A model generated the notes under the pieces. That model saw nothing but the letters and a program-made list of their open reading frames with translations. It had not been told where the DNA came from and ran no database searches. Below are positions 43,729-52,470 of a stretch of DNA of 64,000 bases, in pieces (the first letter of the stretch is position 1; every line of letters starts with the position of its first letter). Source of the DNA: Bacillota bacterium (GTDB lineage: Bacteria; Bacillota; Clostridia; Lachnospirales; Lachnospiraceae). Location: NCBI GenBank assembly GCA_023423335.1, contig JAFAFU010000074.1:165803-229802 (forward strand), read 5' to 3'. A program made the translations under genes and the position numbers.

Positions 43729-43949
43729 TATAATTCCCCCCTGATGATACTACAGCCATTATTCCTAAGTCTGCAGAAATCCGCTCCGGATTACTAATTA
43801 TTTAATCCGCAGGGTCCTGCCTTTTTCTCGCTGCAGCTTCCTCTGCCGCAATCATATAAGATTGCTTCGAGTTTATCCTTACCATCAGTTACGTTCTCAG
43901 TAAAACTAAGGGATCATATTGTGCTTAATGAATTCATATGTTTCACTCA
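43729..43949. other. Gap between the unknown EPS membrane protein and cpsB
   Basis: No convincing gene or terminator. An ATG frame of 27 codons (43802-43885, minus strand; AAEEAAARKRQD near its end) has no ribosome site and may be a decayed coding remnant. Confidence 0.3.
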
Positions 43950-44669
43950 TTATTCATGAATAAGTTTATCCTCCAACATCCTGGCTGGATTATCCCATAC
44001 CAGTTTATTTATCATGGCTTCCCCGTAATCTTTTTCCAAGCTTCTTAAGGTCTTGCTTACATAGGGCGGCCTGTATTTCGTTCCATGGGTATCTGTCCCC
44101 AGGAAATGTATCCAGTTCCGGTCAAGCAGCTTTCTGCAATGTCTTCCAAGCGTATGAAGGATGCTGCTGATGGATGAGATATTGATCTGGATATAAGCGC
44201 CGGCTTCTACCAGCTCCCCCACCTGATCCGGCTTCTTAAGAAGACACAAATACCTCTCTGAATGGGCAATAATAGGAATATACCCTTCCATCAGGAAGAT
44301 TCTGATACTGCCATAAATCTCGGTAAAGTCAGTATCAGGAAAATATTCCACCAGAATATATCTGGTATTATTCAGAGTTAATGCGGTTCCCAGCTTCAAG
44401 GCATCAATAATTCCCGGATAATATAATAATTCATGTCCAAGATATATTAAGAAATCCTCTGGGAGTATCTTCTTCACCTCTTCTAACAGCTTGTACAAAT
44501 CCGATACATCAGTATTGTTACGCCCCAGCTCATAATGGGGAGTTGCAATCATCCCTCTTATGCCTTCTTCGTATGCAATGTCGAGTATCTTCCTTGCATG
44601 CTCCATATTCCTGGCACCATCATCGACACCAGGGAGAATATGACTATGTATATCAATCATTCTCAGCAA
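43950..44669 (-). CDS. CpsB/YwqE-type PHP tyrosine-protein phosphatase
   Basis: The PHP-fold metal phosphatase has MIDIHSHILPGVDDGARN, ATPHYE, GHELLYYPG, AHSERY and GTDTHG metal-ligand motifs. It dephosphorylates the tyrosine-rich tail of the CpsD-like kinase (48628-49392) and so controls polymer length. The start is uncertain: GGGAGG precedes a TTG at 44667-44669, while the first ATG (44660) lies too far from it. Product about 239 residues. Confidence 0.9.
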   Translation of the reverse strand: MLRMIDIHSHILPGVDDGARNMEHARKILDIAYEEGIRGMIATPHYELGRNNTDVSDLYKLLEEVKKILPEDFLIYLGHELLYYPGIIDALKLGTALTLNNTRYILVEYFPDTDFTEIYGSIRIFLMEGYIPIIAHSERYLCLLKKPDQVGELVEAGAYIQINISSISSILHTLGRHCRKLLDRNWIHFLGTDTHGTKYRPPYVSKTLRSLEKDYGEAMINKLVWDNPARMLEDKLIHE

Positions 44670-44851
44670 AGGATTTCCTCCCAAATTAAATATCCAAATT
44701 TCCCCAGCAAATGCATTATATAACATGGAACTACTAATTGCAACCCAATTTTTGTAATTTATAGGTTGATTGATCTTTCTTTTTCAACATATTACACTTT
44801 TAACCACTACTGATTGACTTCCATATATAATGAATAAATATAATATTTTGA

Positions 44852-44880
44852 TTGTAATAATCAGTTTAATAGAGTATACT
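44852..44880 (+). promoter_or_regulatory. Promoter of the nucleotidyltransferase-family gene
   Basis: TTGTAA (44852-44857), 17 bases, TATACT (44875-44880). The inverted pair TGATT/AATCA overlaps the -35. The 190-base gap also holds the upstream region of cpsB. Confidence 0.55.
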
Positions 44881-44918
44881 TATCAATATTACATTTTTTT
44901 ACATTTCGGAGGATTACT

Positions 44919-46148
44919 ATGAATCAAACCCAAAATGTACTGATCAAACTTCTGTCAAATGCTATCCATAATATAGAACCCATCCAGATGATGCCCGGAG
45001 AATATGATTGGAATTCAATTTATGAAATAGCATACTTACATCAGGTACATACTTTGTTATTCCCTATAATAATCCGCCTTTCAGCTGAATATCGCCCTTC
45101 GGCCGAACTGGTAACACAATGGGAGGAAGCTGCTCTCCAATCCGCCGGTATTCAGCTGACAGAGATGCATCGGCTTTCTGATCTGCTCCGGACATTTCAG
45201 CAGGCTGGTTTGCCTGTGATTATTTTGAAAGGATTAATCCTAAGGCGGCTATATCCGCAGCCGGAGCTGCGCACCATGTCGGATGCCGATATTCTGGTTC
45301 ACGAATATGATCTGGAGAAGGCGTCTGCCCTATTACAAAGCTTGGGTTATACGAAAGGTGAAGTAAGTATCAAGCATATCAGCTTTTATCACAGATATTT
45401 TCAGACCGTTGAATTACATAGCATGCTTGTCGATACAGATTTATTCCCTGCTGCAAAAATCATCTCAGACCAGCTCTGGATGACTGCTGTTAAGGTTGAT
45501 TTCTATGGTGCGGCTGTCCTGGCCTTATCACCCGAATATCAGCTTCTCCATCTTATTTTGCATATGGCCAGCCATATGCAAAACTACGGCTTTGGCTTAA
45601 GACAGTTGTGTGATTATACCTTAACCGCAGAAGCCTATAAGGATAGAATTGATTGGGGCCTGCTTGAGCTTATGCTTGAAAACTGTAAAACCGTCCGTTT
45701 TGCGCAGATCATAACAGCTCTATGCAATCAATTATTCGGCCTGGATATTCCTCATTGCAGTTTGAATTCCAAAGATATTGATGCATTACATCTTGAAGCT
45801 TTCCTTGATGACATCATCACCGGTGGAGTATACGGTAAAAATGATACTTCAAGAAAAATAAGCAGTTCCTTCCTTCATTACGTAAATGATATCAGCCTAA
45901 AGCACCCCTCTTCCCATATCAAATTCCTCCTGCAATATACGTTTCCATCGAGAAGAAAGTTGGAAAACCGGCATTTCTATGTGAAGAAATATCCTTTCCT
46001 CCTCCCCCTTGGATGGATTCATCGTTTGATCAATAGCATTCTTCGTAAGGATATGAGTGCCCGGGAGAAATTATTCTTCTCAAAAAGGAATCGATCTTTC
46101 ATCCATAGCCGCGCTAAACTGCTGCATTGGCTGGGACTGCGCCATTAG
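44919..46148 (+). CDS. Nucleotidyltransferase-family protein (NTP_transf_5-like)
   Basis: The 409-residue protein carries LPVIILKGLILRRLYPQPELRTMSDADILV, the KG...R..SDADI site of NTP_transf_5 proteins (D122, D124), followed by LLHLILHMASHM. These proteins recur in lasso-peptide and other RiPP clusters beside PqqD-like and HprK-like genes; their reaction is not established to my knowledge. GGAGG is six bases from the start. It is the only plus-strand gene in the EPS region, and its end overlaps the end of the ABC gene by 35 bases. Confidence 0.82.
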   Translation: MNQTQNVLIKLLSNAIHNIEPIQMMPGEYDWNSIYEIAYLHQVHTLLFPIIIRLSAEYRPSAELVTQWEEAALQSAGIQLTEMHRLSDLLRTFQQAGLPVIILKGLILRRLYPQPELRTMSDADILVHEYDLEKASALLQSLGYTKGEVSIKHISFYHRYFQTVELHSMLVDTDLFPAAKIISDQLWMTAVKVDFYGAAVLALSPEYQLLHLILHMASHMQNYGFGLRQLCDYTLTAEAYKDRIDWGLLELMLENCKTVRFAQIITALCNQLFGLDIPHCSLNSKDIDALHLEAFLDDIITGGVYGKNDTSRKISSSFLHYVNDISLKHPSSHIKFLLQYTFPSRRKLENRHFYVKKYPFLLPLGWIHRLINSILRKDMSAREKLFFSKRNRSFIHSRAKLLHWLGLRH

Positions 46149-47808
46149 TCTCATGGATGTCCTGCAAGTATCCATCGTTAAGCTGCAGGACACGATCACA
46201 AATTCTAAGGAGAGAGGTCCTATGAGATATGATGATGCAGGTTCGCCTGGGAGACAGCTCAGCTATTGTATGGATGATCTTCTTTTCTGTCTCCTGGTCA
46301 AGTGCCGATGTAGCTTCATCCAGAATTAAAATCGGGGCCTTCCGTATCAATGCCCTTGCTATGGCGATGCGCTGGGCCTGTCCCTCCGAAAGTCCTAAGC
46401 CATGCTCCCCGATGACTGTCCTAAGACCTTCCGGCAAAGATTCAATATAGTCCCATATGTCCGCACCCTTCAGAGCTTCCGTGAATTCTTTTTCTGATTC
46501 CCTGTTAACTCCCATCTGCAAATTCTCTAATATTGTTCCCGAAAATAGTGTATTTCCCTGAGGCACATAGGATATGAGTGCTCTACTGGCGGCATTTAGT
46601 TCTACTGCTCTTCCAGTTGTATTATTAAATGTGATTTTACCGGTGTCCGGTTGAAGAAGTGAGAGTATCAGCTTTATTATCGTCGTCTTTCCTTCCCCGG
46701 AGGGTCCAATAATTCCTATAATTTCACCGGGTAATATCTCAATAGATATATTTTTTAAGATTTGAAAACCCGGTTCATATCCATAACTGACCTGGTCAAA
46801 GGTGATTCCTGCCGCAGTTAATCCTGACAGCTCGCCCTGCCTGGCTTCCGTATGTAATACCTCCAACTCCATCAGTCTCTCTGCCGATGCTGTAAGTGCA
46901 ATAAAACGGGGCATCGTGTATGCAAGACCGACAAACGGCGCTTGTACTCTCTCTACCAGTTGTAGAAATGCCGTCAGTGTTCCGAAAGTGGCTTTTCCCT
47001 GGACCAGCCGCAAGGATCCCCAACAAAAGGATAGAAAATATCCTAACCAATACCCGGCTGACAATACGGAGCTTGTTACCACTCCCATGTGATTCCGGCG
47101 AAGCCCCCAGGTCAGTTTATTTTTCTGCAACTTCTCAATTCTTCGTTTACTTTCCTCTTCATAACAGAACGTTTTGATAATAAGCATATTCTGAATATAT
47201 TCTTGAATATAGGATCTAAAACTACTCTCCGCCTCCTGAGCTTTCTTATGGATCGGCTTCCACTTACGCCCAAGAATACGACTGGTGACCACTGCTGTCG
47301 GCCCCAGCAGAAACGCCAGGATGGCCAGCGTCGGATCGAATATCATCAGTGTTATAAAGGCTGCCGTAATACTGACACCCAGGGAGACTACTTCCGGGAT
47401 GATATTTACCCATACCTCCACTACGATGCTCATATCACTGGTAATACGGGTGAGTATATCCCCACTGTGATACTTAGTGAACTCAAGCCACTCTATGTTA
47501 CTTAAATGTGATAACAGCTTTTTCTGCATCTGATTTATCATAAGCTCTGAGGTTCGATATGACATAGTTGAGATGTAGGCCGTCAGACCGATCTGTATTA
47601 ATATAACGAAAATAAATGCAATTCCTGCCCAGACTCCCTTCATCCACAATCGGTCTGCTGCCGCATCCACGAGAAATTTGGATATCCATGCAAGACTGAC
47701 CTCCAGCAGAGACAATAATGCTCCGGATACAATAATGACAGTGATAGGTGCAAAAAAGGATTTTGCCTGTTCAAACATCCATCTGACTGTTTTCCTTATA
47801 CTTTCCAA
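46114..47808 (-). CDS. ABC exporter, fused membrane and ATP-binding domains
   Basis: The 564-residue half-transporter has six helices (1-300) and an ATPase domain with Walker A GPSGEGKTT, a Q-loop at YVPQGNTLFSG, signature LSEGQ (residues LGLSEGQAQR) and Walker B ILILDEATSALD. No N-terminal C39 peptidase is present, so leader cleavage would need another enzyme; the S26-like gene next to it is a candidate. It starts with TTG seven bases after AGGAGGG and overlaps that gene by 13 bases. Substrate could be a peptide or a lipid-linked sugar. Confidence 0.88.
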   Translation of the reverse strand: MESIRKTVRWMFEQAKSFFAPITVIIVSGALLSLLEVSLAWISKFLVDAAADRLWMKGVWAGIAFIFVILIQIGLTAYISTMSYRTSELMINQMQKKLLSHLSNIEWLEFTKYHSGDILTRITSDMSIVVEVWVNIIPEVVSLGVSITAAFITLMIFDPTLAILAFLLGPTAVVTSRILGRKWKPIHKKAQEAESSFRSYIQEYIQNMLIIKTFCYEEESKRRIEKLQKNKLTWGLRRNHMGVVTSSVLSAGYWLGYFLSFCWGSLRLVQGKATFGTLTAFLQLVERVQAPFVGLAYTMPRFIALTASAERLMELEVLHTEARQGELSGLTAAGITFDQVSYGYEPGFQILKNISIEILPGEIIGIIGPSGEGKTTIIKLILSLLQPDTGKITFNNTTGRAVELNAASRALISYVPQGNTLFSGTILENLQMGVNRESEKEFTEALKGADIWDYIESLPEGLRTVIGEHGLGLSEGQAQRIAIARALIRKAPILILDEATSALDQETEKKIIHTIAELSPRRTCIIISHRTSLLRICDRVLQLNDGYLQDIHETNGAVPANAAV

Positions 47809-48305
47809 GACGCTACCCTCCTAAGGCAGTCTGTCGCCAGCTCACGAATAGATCTGTATAAACGAAATATCCTATGTCGATAGGGAATCATTCGAATCCA
47901 AACCAAAGACAGAAATCTCCAATAATATGCTTCACAGGAGATCCTCCTATTCTTTCGATAGATCCGGAGGGCCTTCGCGATTACCTGGTGGCGATAGATC
48001 CGTTCTTTCTCTTGTTGTTGTGCATCTCCCATAATATCAATGTGATGACTCCATTTATGAACAATACGATGCAGAATATACTCACCGCTGTCTCTTTGTA
48101 TAAGAACAATGTCACCCGCCCTAAGCTTATCAAAATCTGTATTCGCCAGCAGGACTGAGTCCATGCCCTCACGTAAAAAGGGATACATACTCGTTCCTGT
48201 TACCGTAATCCGTACTCTTATGCCTTTATGTAACAGCTTTTCAATTAGCGGAAACATCTCCTTCGCTTTCACGAGCTTTATTTTCAGGCCTGACTTCTTA
48301 TTCAT
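47796..48305 (-). CDS. S24/S26-type signal-peptidase-like protein
   Basis: The 169-residue protein has TGTSMYPFLREGMDSVLL with the nucleophile Ser39, LRAGDIVLIQ, and GEYILHRIVHKW, where His79 sits where bacterial type I peptidases have Lys, as in SipW-like enzymes. There is no clear transmembrane helix, though the basic aromatic C-terminus may touch the membrane. Its start overlaps the PqqD-like stop by four bases (ATGA). In RiPP clusters similar proteins are proposed leader proteases; this is inference here. Confidence 0.82.
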   Translation of the reverse strand: MNKKSGLKIKLVKAKEMFPLIEKLLHKGIRVRITVTGTSMYPFLREGMDSVLLANTDFDKLRAGDIVLIQRDSGEYILHRIVHKWSHHIDIMGDAQQQEKERIYRHQVIAKALRIYRKNRRISCEAYYWRFLSLVWIRMIPYRHRIFRLYRSIRELATDCLRRVASWKV

Positions 48306-48571
48306 GCTTCTGCCAAGCCCGCTCTAATCAGTTCTGATGTAAATTCATAGACATCGGCTTGTGCTGTGGCTTCATCTACTTCATATTCATTGGCCATACA
48401 CTCAGCTAATTTTTTCTCGTCCACCGACTGATTAATTATTTTTCTCCAGAGGAATGCTCCGCTTTCGCTAAGACTGATCAGACAATTGAACTCCACTACC
48501 CGCTCTCCAATCGGTATTACAATAAACGATCCCGCTATTTCCCGTAAAATAAAACCTTCCTTGATTTTCAT
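48302..48571 (-). CDS. PqqD-family RiPP recognition element-like protein
   Basis: The 89-residue protein shows the PqqD fold: FILREIAGSFIVIPIGERVVEFNCLISLSESGAFLWRKI, then a helical half LAECMANEYEVDEATAQADVYEFTSELIRAGLAEA. Such domains bind RiPP leaders and deliver them to modifying enzymes. The ribosome site GAGGAGG is 13 bases away, longer than usual. It is coupled to the S26-like gene and follows cpsD by 56 bases. No precursor gene lies beside it, so its partner may be the peptide at 29041-29238. Confidence 0.85.
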   Translation of the reverse strand: MKIKEGFILREIAGSFIVIPIGERVVEFNCLISLSESGAFLWRKIINQSVDEKKLAECMANEYEVDEATAQADVYEFTSELIRAGLAEA

Positions 48572-48627
48572 ACTAAAAACAATGCCTCCTCATAACATAC
48601 AATCTTTGGGCTGCAGAAACAATGTGA

Positions 48628-49392
48628 TCAGATAATTTTCTCTTCCTGATCCACTTCATCTTTATCTTCTATTATCTTCTCATATGCCCGCTTATAATAA
48701 TTTCTGGTATAATAATGTTTATATTTCTTATACTTCCTTCCATAATACTTATACTTTTTACTTCTTAAATCTACTTTGTTCAGCACCGCCCCTAATAATC
48801 TGCACTTACTTTTTTCTAATTGTTTCTTCACCCTTTGGGCAATCTTATAGCTGATAGCACAGGACTCAATGACCATGATAACTCCATCACATTGTTCCGC
48901 TACGATAACACTGTCCACTACACTTCCCAACGGCGGTGTATCTATAATAATATAATCATATTCACCCTTCAGCATCTTAATCAGCTCTGCAAAGCTATCG
49001 CTGGCTAAAAGCTCTGCCGGATTAGGCGGTACCGGTCCGGTAAAAATCATATCCAAATTCTTAATATTGGTCTCATAAAGTAATTCACTCAGATCGTTCT
49101 GCCCGGATAAATAATGTGTCAGTCCCAAAACCGGTTTATCAGGCATCAGGCGACCTACGGTGACAGACCGCCTCAAATCGGTATCTATGTAAAGTACCAT
49201 CTTGCCCGCCTCAGCAAAAGATTCTGCCAGATGAAAGGATACATAGGATTTTCCTTCATTCGGTAAGCAACTTGTAATACATATGACTTTAATGTTATTT
49301 CCGCATAGCTGTATATTCGTCCGCAATAGTTTGTAAGCTTCATTCGTAAAAAAACTTGGCTTTTCAAGTTTTTCCAAAGTAATTTCCTGCAT
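48628..49392 (-). CDS. CpsD-type bacterial tyrosine kinase
   Basis: The 254-residue BY-kinase has Walker A SCLPNEGKSY (41-50), Walker A' YIDTD (68-72), Walker B DYIIIDTPPLGSVVDS and a C-terminal tail with about a dozen Tyr (from about 218). Autophosphorylation of that tail, activated by the CpsC-like protein and reversed by CpsB, controls polysaccharide export. AAAGGAG lies six bases upstream. Confidence 0.93.
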   Translation of the reverse strand: MQEITLEKLEKPSFFTNEAYKLLRTNIQLCGNNIKVICITSCLPNEGKSYVSFHLAESFAEAGKMVLYIDTDLRRSVTVGRLMPDKPVLGLTHYLSGQNDLSELLYETNIKNLDMIFTGPVPPNPAELLASDSFAELIKMLKGEYDYIIIDTPPLGSVVDSVIVAEQCDGVIMVIESCAISYKIAQRVKKQLEKSKCRLLGAVLNKVDLRSKKYKYYGRKYKKYKHYYTRNYYKRAYEKIIEDKDEVDQEEKII

Positions 49393-49410
49393 TTTCTTCT
49401 CCTTTACAGC

Positions 49411-50151
49411 TTAAGCAATCTTTTTACTATTCTGTCTTACTTTATTTTTTATTTTATTCTTACCATTATCCAGCGGTATTGAACTGAGTGTTGTTAACCC
49501 CAAATATTTTTCGATATCCTCGGAAGTCTTGATGGAATCATTCTTAAGATATAAGAATACGATCAGTGCAGCGGACAAAAAGATTCCTGCAGCACCTCCC
49601 AATAATACATTACGTCTGATATTCGGACTTGAAGGATAGTATGGCAGATCCCCTAATTCCACAATATTGATCATTTCCATCTGCATTATATCTACCAGGC
49701 GTACTGACGACACTTTTGCCACTTCATTTACAATCAGCTGGGCCATCTCCGGATTCGGATGATATGCTGTAATCTCTAAAACGCGGGTTTCCTCCGGCAC
49801 ATTAACTTCTAACATGCCTGCCAATTCTTCCGGGTACATATCAAACCCTAAATTACGAATTACCTCTTCCGTAACCGGGCGGCTCTTTACAAGTATGATA
49901 TAATCCTTAGTCAGATAACCGCTGGATTCCAGGTCGCTCCAGGTGATAAAGTCGGTATCTGAATATGCTCTGTTTATTACATATAATTTAGCAGTAGAGG
50001 CATAAACCGGTACAATTTTATATTGCGTATAAATCCCGGCCATACTGGCGGTTAGCATACCAACTATAATTATGATCCATAGCTTATAGATCAGCACATA
50101 TACTATCTCCCCTATATTAATCTCAAATTCATCATTTTTCTTTTCATCCAT
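49411..50151 (-). CDS. CpsC/Wzz-type chain-length regulator and kinase adaptor
   Basis: The 246-residue protein has a Wzz domain with an N-terminal helix (IVYVLIYKLWIIIIVGMLTASMAGIY), an extracellular loop (about 55-175) with the Pro-rich PYYPSSPNIRRN before the second helix, and a short cytoplasmic tail that activates the kinase. It is the first gene of the EPS operon. GGAGG is seven bases from the start. Confidence 0.92.
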   Translation of the reverse strand: MDEKKNDEFEINIGEIVYVLIYKLWIIIIVGMLTASMAGIYTQYKIVPVYASTAKLYVINRAYSDTDFITWSDLESSGYLTKDYIILVKSRPVTEEVIRNLGFDMYPEELAGMLEVNVPEETRVLEITAYHPNPEMAQLIVNEVAKVSSVRLVDIMQMEMINIVELGDLPYYPSSPNIRRNVLLGGAAGIFLSAALIVFLYLKNDSIKTSEDIEKYLGLTTLSSIPLDNGKNKIKNKVRQNSKKIA

Positions 50152-50194
50152 GCCAATTCCTCCATAACTTTATCTTGTCCAATTCAATAAGTGG

Positions 50195-50223
50195 ATTATA
50201 TAATACATAATTTACATTTACAA
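50195..50223 (-). promoter_or_regulatory. Promoter of the EPS operon
   Basis: TTGTAA (50218-50223), 17 bases, TATAAT (50195-50200) on the minus strand, about 44 bases before cpsC. Confidence 0.65.
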
Positions 50224-50235
50224 CCTAATAATAGC

Positions 50236-50274
50236 AAAAATAGGAAAATCCGATTTACAGATTTTCCTATTTTT
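50236..50274. terminator. Bidirectional terminator between GNAT and EPS operon
   Basis: Fifteen-base perfect arms (50236-50250 and 50260-50274) with A and T runs at the outer ends, so it can act in both directions. It ends the GNAT transcript. The remaining 250-base gap shows nothing else. Confidence 0.88.
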
Positions 50275-50401
50275 ATACAGTGTTTTTAAATTTTCTTGTA
50301 CATTTTATCGCATGTGACTTTATTCATTGAAAAAGTCTAAAGTAGGTCCCCTCATGTTTATTTTAGTCTGATTTCGTATGTTTTACCGCAATATAAATCA
50401 A

Positions 50402-50962
50402 TTATATACTAAAATTGACAGCTATCTTACAAATGGGTTCCGGCTTTAACGGTGCCTCATCAACAGAACGGAGCCTCTTCTCCATGACCAGCAAATCCCA
50501 CCATTTACCCAGCTTATAGCCCGTCTTAGGATATACTCCCACTTTTGTAAACCCAAATTTCTGATGCAGCTTAGTACTGCTTTCATGATGATATGTGATC
50601 AAAGCATATACCGTATAATAGCCCTGCTTCTCCAGCAGCTCAAATAAACAATTGTACAGGGCTGTAGCAATACCCTGCCTATGAACATCCTGATCAATAT
50701 AGACGGAGCATTCACAGTCCCACTGAAATGCAGCCCTCTCTTTAAACCTCGAACCGTATGCATAGCCAAGAATCCTGCCGTCCTTCTCATAGACCAGCCA
50801 CGGATACTGACAAAGCACTGTCTCCATCCGCTTTCTAAATTCCTCCAATGGAACAATATCATATTCAAAGGTAATCGCCGTGTTTAATATATACGGCTCA
50901 TAAATCGTATAGATTGCAGGGGCATCTTCCAGAGTTGCCATCCTGACTGTGGGGTTATTCAT
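50402..50962 (-). CDS. GNAT N-acetyltransferase (phosphinothricin acetyltransferase-like)
   Basis: The 186-residue protein has VRMATLEDAPAIYTIYEPYI, an acetyl-CoA site in VYIDQDVHRQGIATALYNCLFE and LHQKFGFTKVGVYPKTGYKLGKWWDLLVMEK, the pattern of the PAT/YncA group acting on amino-acid analogues. Its ribosome site comes from a partial copy of the intergenic repeat (50964-50981). Confidence 0.88.
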   Translation of the reverse strand: MNNPTVRMATLEDAPAIYTIYEPYILNTAITFEYDIVPLEEFRKRMETVLCQYPWLVYEKDGRILGYAYGSRFKERAAFQWDCECSVYIDQDVHRQGIATALYNCLFELLEKQGYYTVYALITYHHESSTKLHQKFGFTKVGVYPKTGYKLGKWWDLLVMEKRLRSVDEAPLKPEPICKIAVNFSI

Positions 50963-50963
50963 C

Positions 50964-50981
50964 TTAATCCTCCATGCTGCC
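50964..50981 (-). repeat. Structured intergenic repeat, partial copy C
   Basis: TTAATCCTCCATGCTGCC, identical over 18 bases to 29258-29275. It supplies the GGAGG ribosome site of the GNAT gene; the rest of the element is absent. Confidence 0.55.
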
Positions 50982-51068
50982 TCTTTCGTTTTTATTATTG
51001 TAGTTTAGATTATTATAGCACATGATAGCCTCTCTAACATCATATACTTAAAACAAAAAGGTTAATCT

Positions 51069-51329
51069 ATGTTGCAAAAATTTATGTCGGCTGCAATCTA
51101 TCTGCTGCTGGGTGCCTTTAGTCTTTATTTGATCTATATTATTCTTTCCGCATTAAGTTGGAAGATCTATGTCCGTATATATTCAAGCTATACCTTGGGA
51201 CTTTTATTCCCATATCCAAAACTAAGCTCGATATTTATTATCCTGTCCGTGATATTATGCATATTAATCTTTGGCGTTGTTTTTATCTATGTCAAGCTCC
51301 GAAAACACTTTTTACGCAGGGTTAGATAA
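51069..51329 (+). CDS. Small two-helix membrane protein
   Basis: The 86-residue product has helices at about 8-30 and 54-76 and a basic tail (KLRKHFLRRVR). AAAGG lies seven bases upstream and a terminator hairpin follows directly, which supports a real gene. No family recognised. Confidence 0.5.
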   Translation: MLQKFMSAAIYLLLGAFSLYLIYIILSALSWKIYVRIYSSYTLGLLFPYPKLSSIFIILSVILCILIFGVVFIYVKLRKHFLRRVR

Positions 51330-51332
51330 ACG

Positions 51333-51364
51333 AGGCTGTTTCCTGGGAAACAGCCTTGTATTTT
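51333..51364 (+). terminator. Terminator after the small membrane protein
   Basis: Arms AGGCTGTTTCC (51333-51343) and GGAAACAGCCT (51346-51356), then TGTATTTTG. It may also serve oppF from the other side. Confidence 0.65.
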
Positions 51365-51400
51365 GTCGTTATAATTTCATCTTTTCAAATATAAAAATTT

Positions 51401-52384
51401 CTATTTCTCCACGTGATGGCAGGCCACCAGATGGCCCTGCTTCAGCTCCAGCTCCGGCTTCTCTTCCCTGCATATATCCGTGGCACGAGGACAGCGGCCG
51501 GCAAACGGGCAGCCCTTCGGTGTATTGATCGGACTCGGTACATCACCGGATAGAATCTGACGCTGCTTCTGAGCTTCCTGGTCCGGATCCGGAATCGGAA
51601 CTGCGGACAGAAGCGCCTGGGAATAAGGATGCAGAGTCCTGGTATACAGCTCGTCACTGGTTGCCAGCTCTACGATATTGCCCAGATACATAACCGCAAT
51701 ACGGTCACTGATGTATTTTACGATATTTAAGTCATGGGCAATAAAGAGATAGGTCAGATTCAGCTTCTTCTGTAAATCATGCAGAAGGTTAATGATCTGG
51801 GACTGAATCGAAACATCCAGTGCGGAGATCGGTTCGTCACACACGATAAACTCAGGTTCAATTGCAAGGGCTCTCGCGATACCGATACGCTGCCGCTGTC
51901 CGCCTGAGAACTCGTGAGGGAAGCGGTTTGCATGCTCTCTGTTAAGGCCTACCAGCTCAAGCAGTTCGTATACCCTTTCCTGACGCTTTTTCTTATCATA
52001 CATATTATGGATGATCATACCCTCTTCGACGATAGATCCGACTGTCATACGGGGATCCAGGGAAGAATAGGGATCCTGGAAGATAATCTGTGCCATTTTG
52101 GCATAGGCAAATAAATTCTTCTGGATGATCTCAATATCCTTCTTGCCATGATATAATATCTTACCGTGCGTCGGAGGATAAATACCCATCAGGACCTTGC
52201 CGAAGGTGGATTTGCCGCAGCCGGATTCACCAACCAGACCTAAGGTCTCACCCTTCATGATATCAATATTGACATGATTGACAGCCTTCAAAATCCCATC
52301 CGCCACCTTAAAGTGCTTGGACACATTTTGAATTTCAACCAACTTCTGCTGAGTACTGTTTATCGTATTATTCTTATTTTCCAT
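51401..52384 (-). CDS. oppF: Oligopeptide ABC transporter ATP-binding protein OppF
   Basis: The 327-residue ATPase has Walker A GESGCGKST, signature FSGGQRQR, Walker B EFIVCDEPISALD and the C-terminal Cys cluster CPFAGRCPRATDICREEKPEL of peptide-transporter ATPases. The ATG 52384 has GGAGG seven bases upstream, inside repeat copy B. It pairs with OppD. Confidence 0.93.
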   Translation of the reverse strand: MENKNNTINSTQQKLVEIQNVSKHFKVADGILKAVNHVNIDIMKGETLGLVGESGCGKSTFGKVLMGIYPPTHGKILYHGKKDIEIIQKNLFAYAKMAQIIFQDPYSSLDPRMTVGSIVEEGMIIHNMYDKKKRQERVYELLELVGLNREHANRFPHEFSGGQRQRIGIARALAIEPEFIVCDEPISALDVSIQSQIINLLHDLQKKLNLTYLFIAHDLNIVKYISDRIAVMYLGNIVELATSDELYTRTLHPYSQALLSAVPIPDPDQEAQKQRQILSGDVPSPINTPKGCPFAGRCPRATDICREEKPELELKQGHLVACHHVEK

Positions 52385-52387
52385 AAT

Positions 52388-52470
52388 AAACCTCCATGCT
52401 GCCAATGCCCCCGAATTTGGGCTTCAGCACAAATTTACCATGTGAATTGTGTTTTTTATAATTCACACTA
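52388..52470 (-). repeat. Structured intergenic repeat, copy B
   Basis: Runs from the oppD stop (TAGTGTGAATT on the minus strand) to the oppF ribosome site. It has a first hairpin TGTGAATT/AATTCACA (52441-52448 and 52460-52467) and a second TGCTG..GCCC..GGGC..CAGCA (about 52396-52428). Copy A at 29254-29315 lacks only the first hairpin. Confidence 0.65.

Noticed and set aside
43802..43885. 27-codon frame between the EPS membrane protein and cpsB
   Set aside because: An ATG is present but no ribosome site. A second frame across the same bases with several Cys codons has no start codon, so neither can be called a precursor gene.
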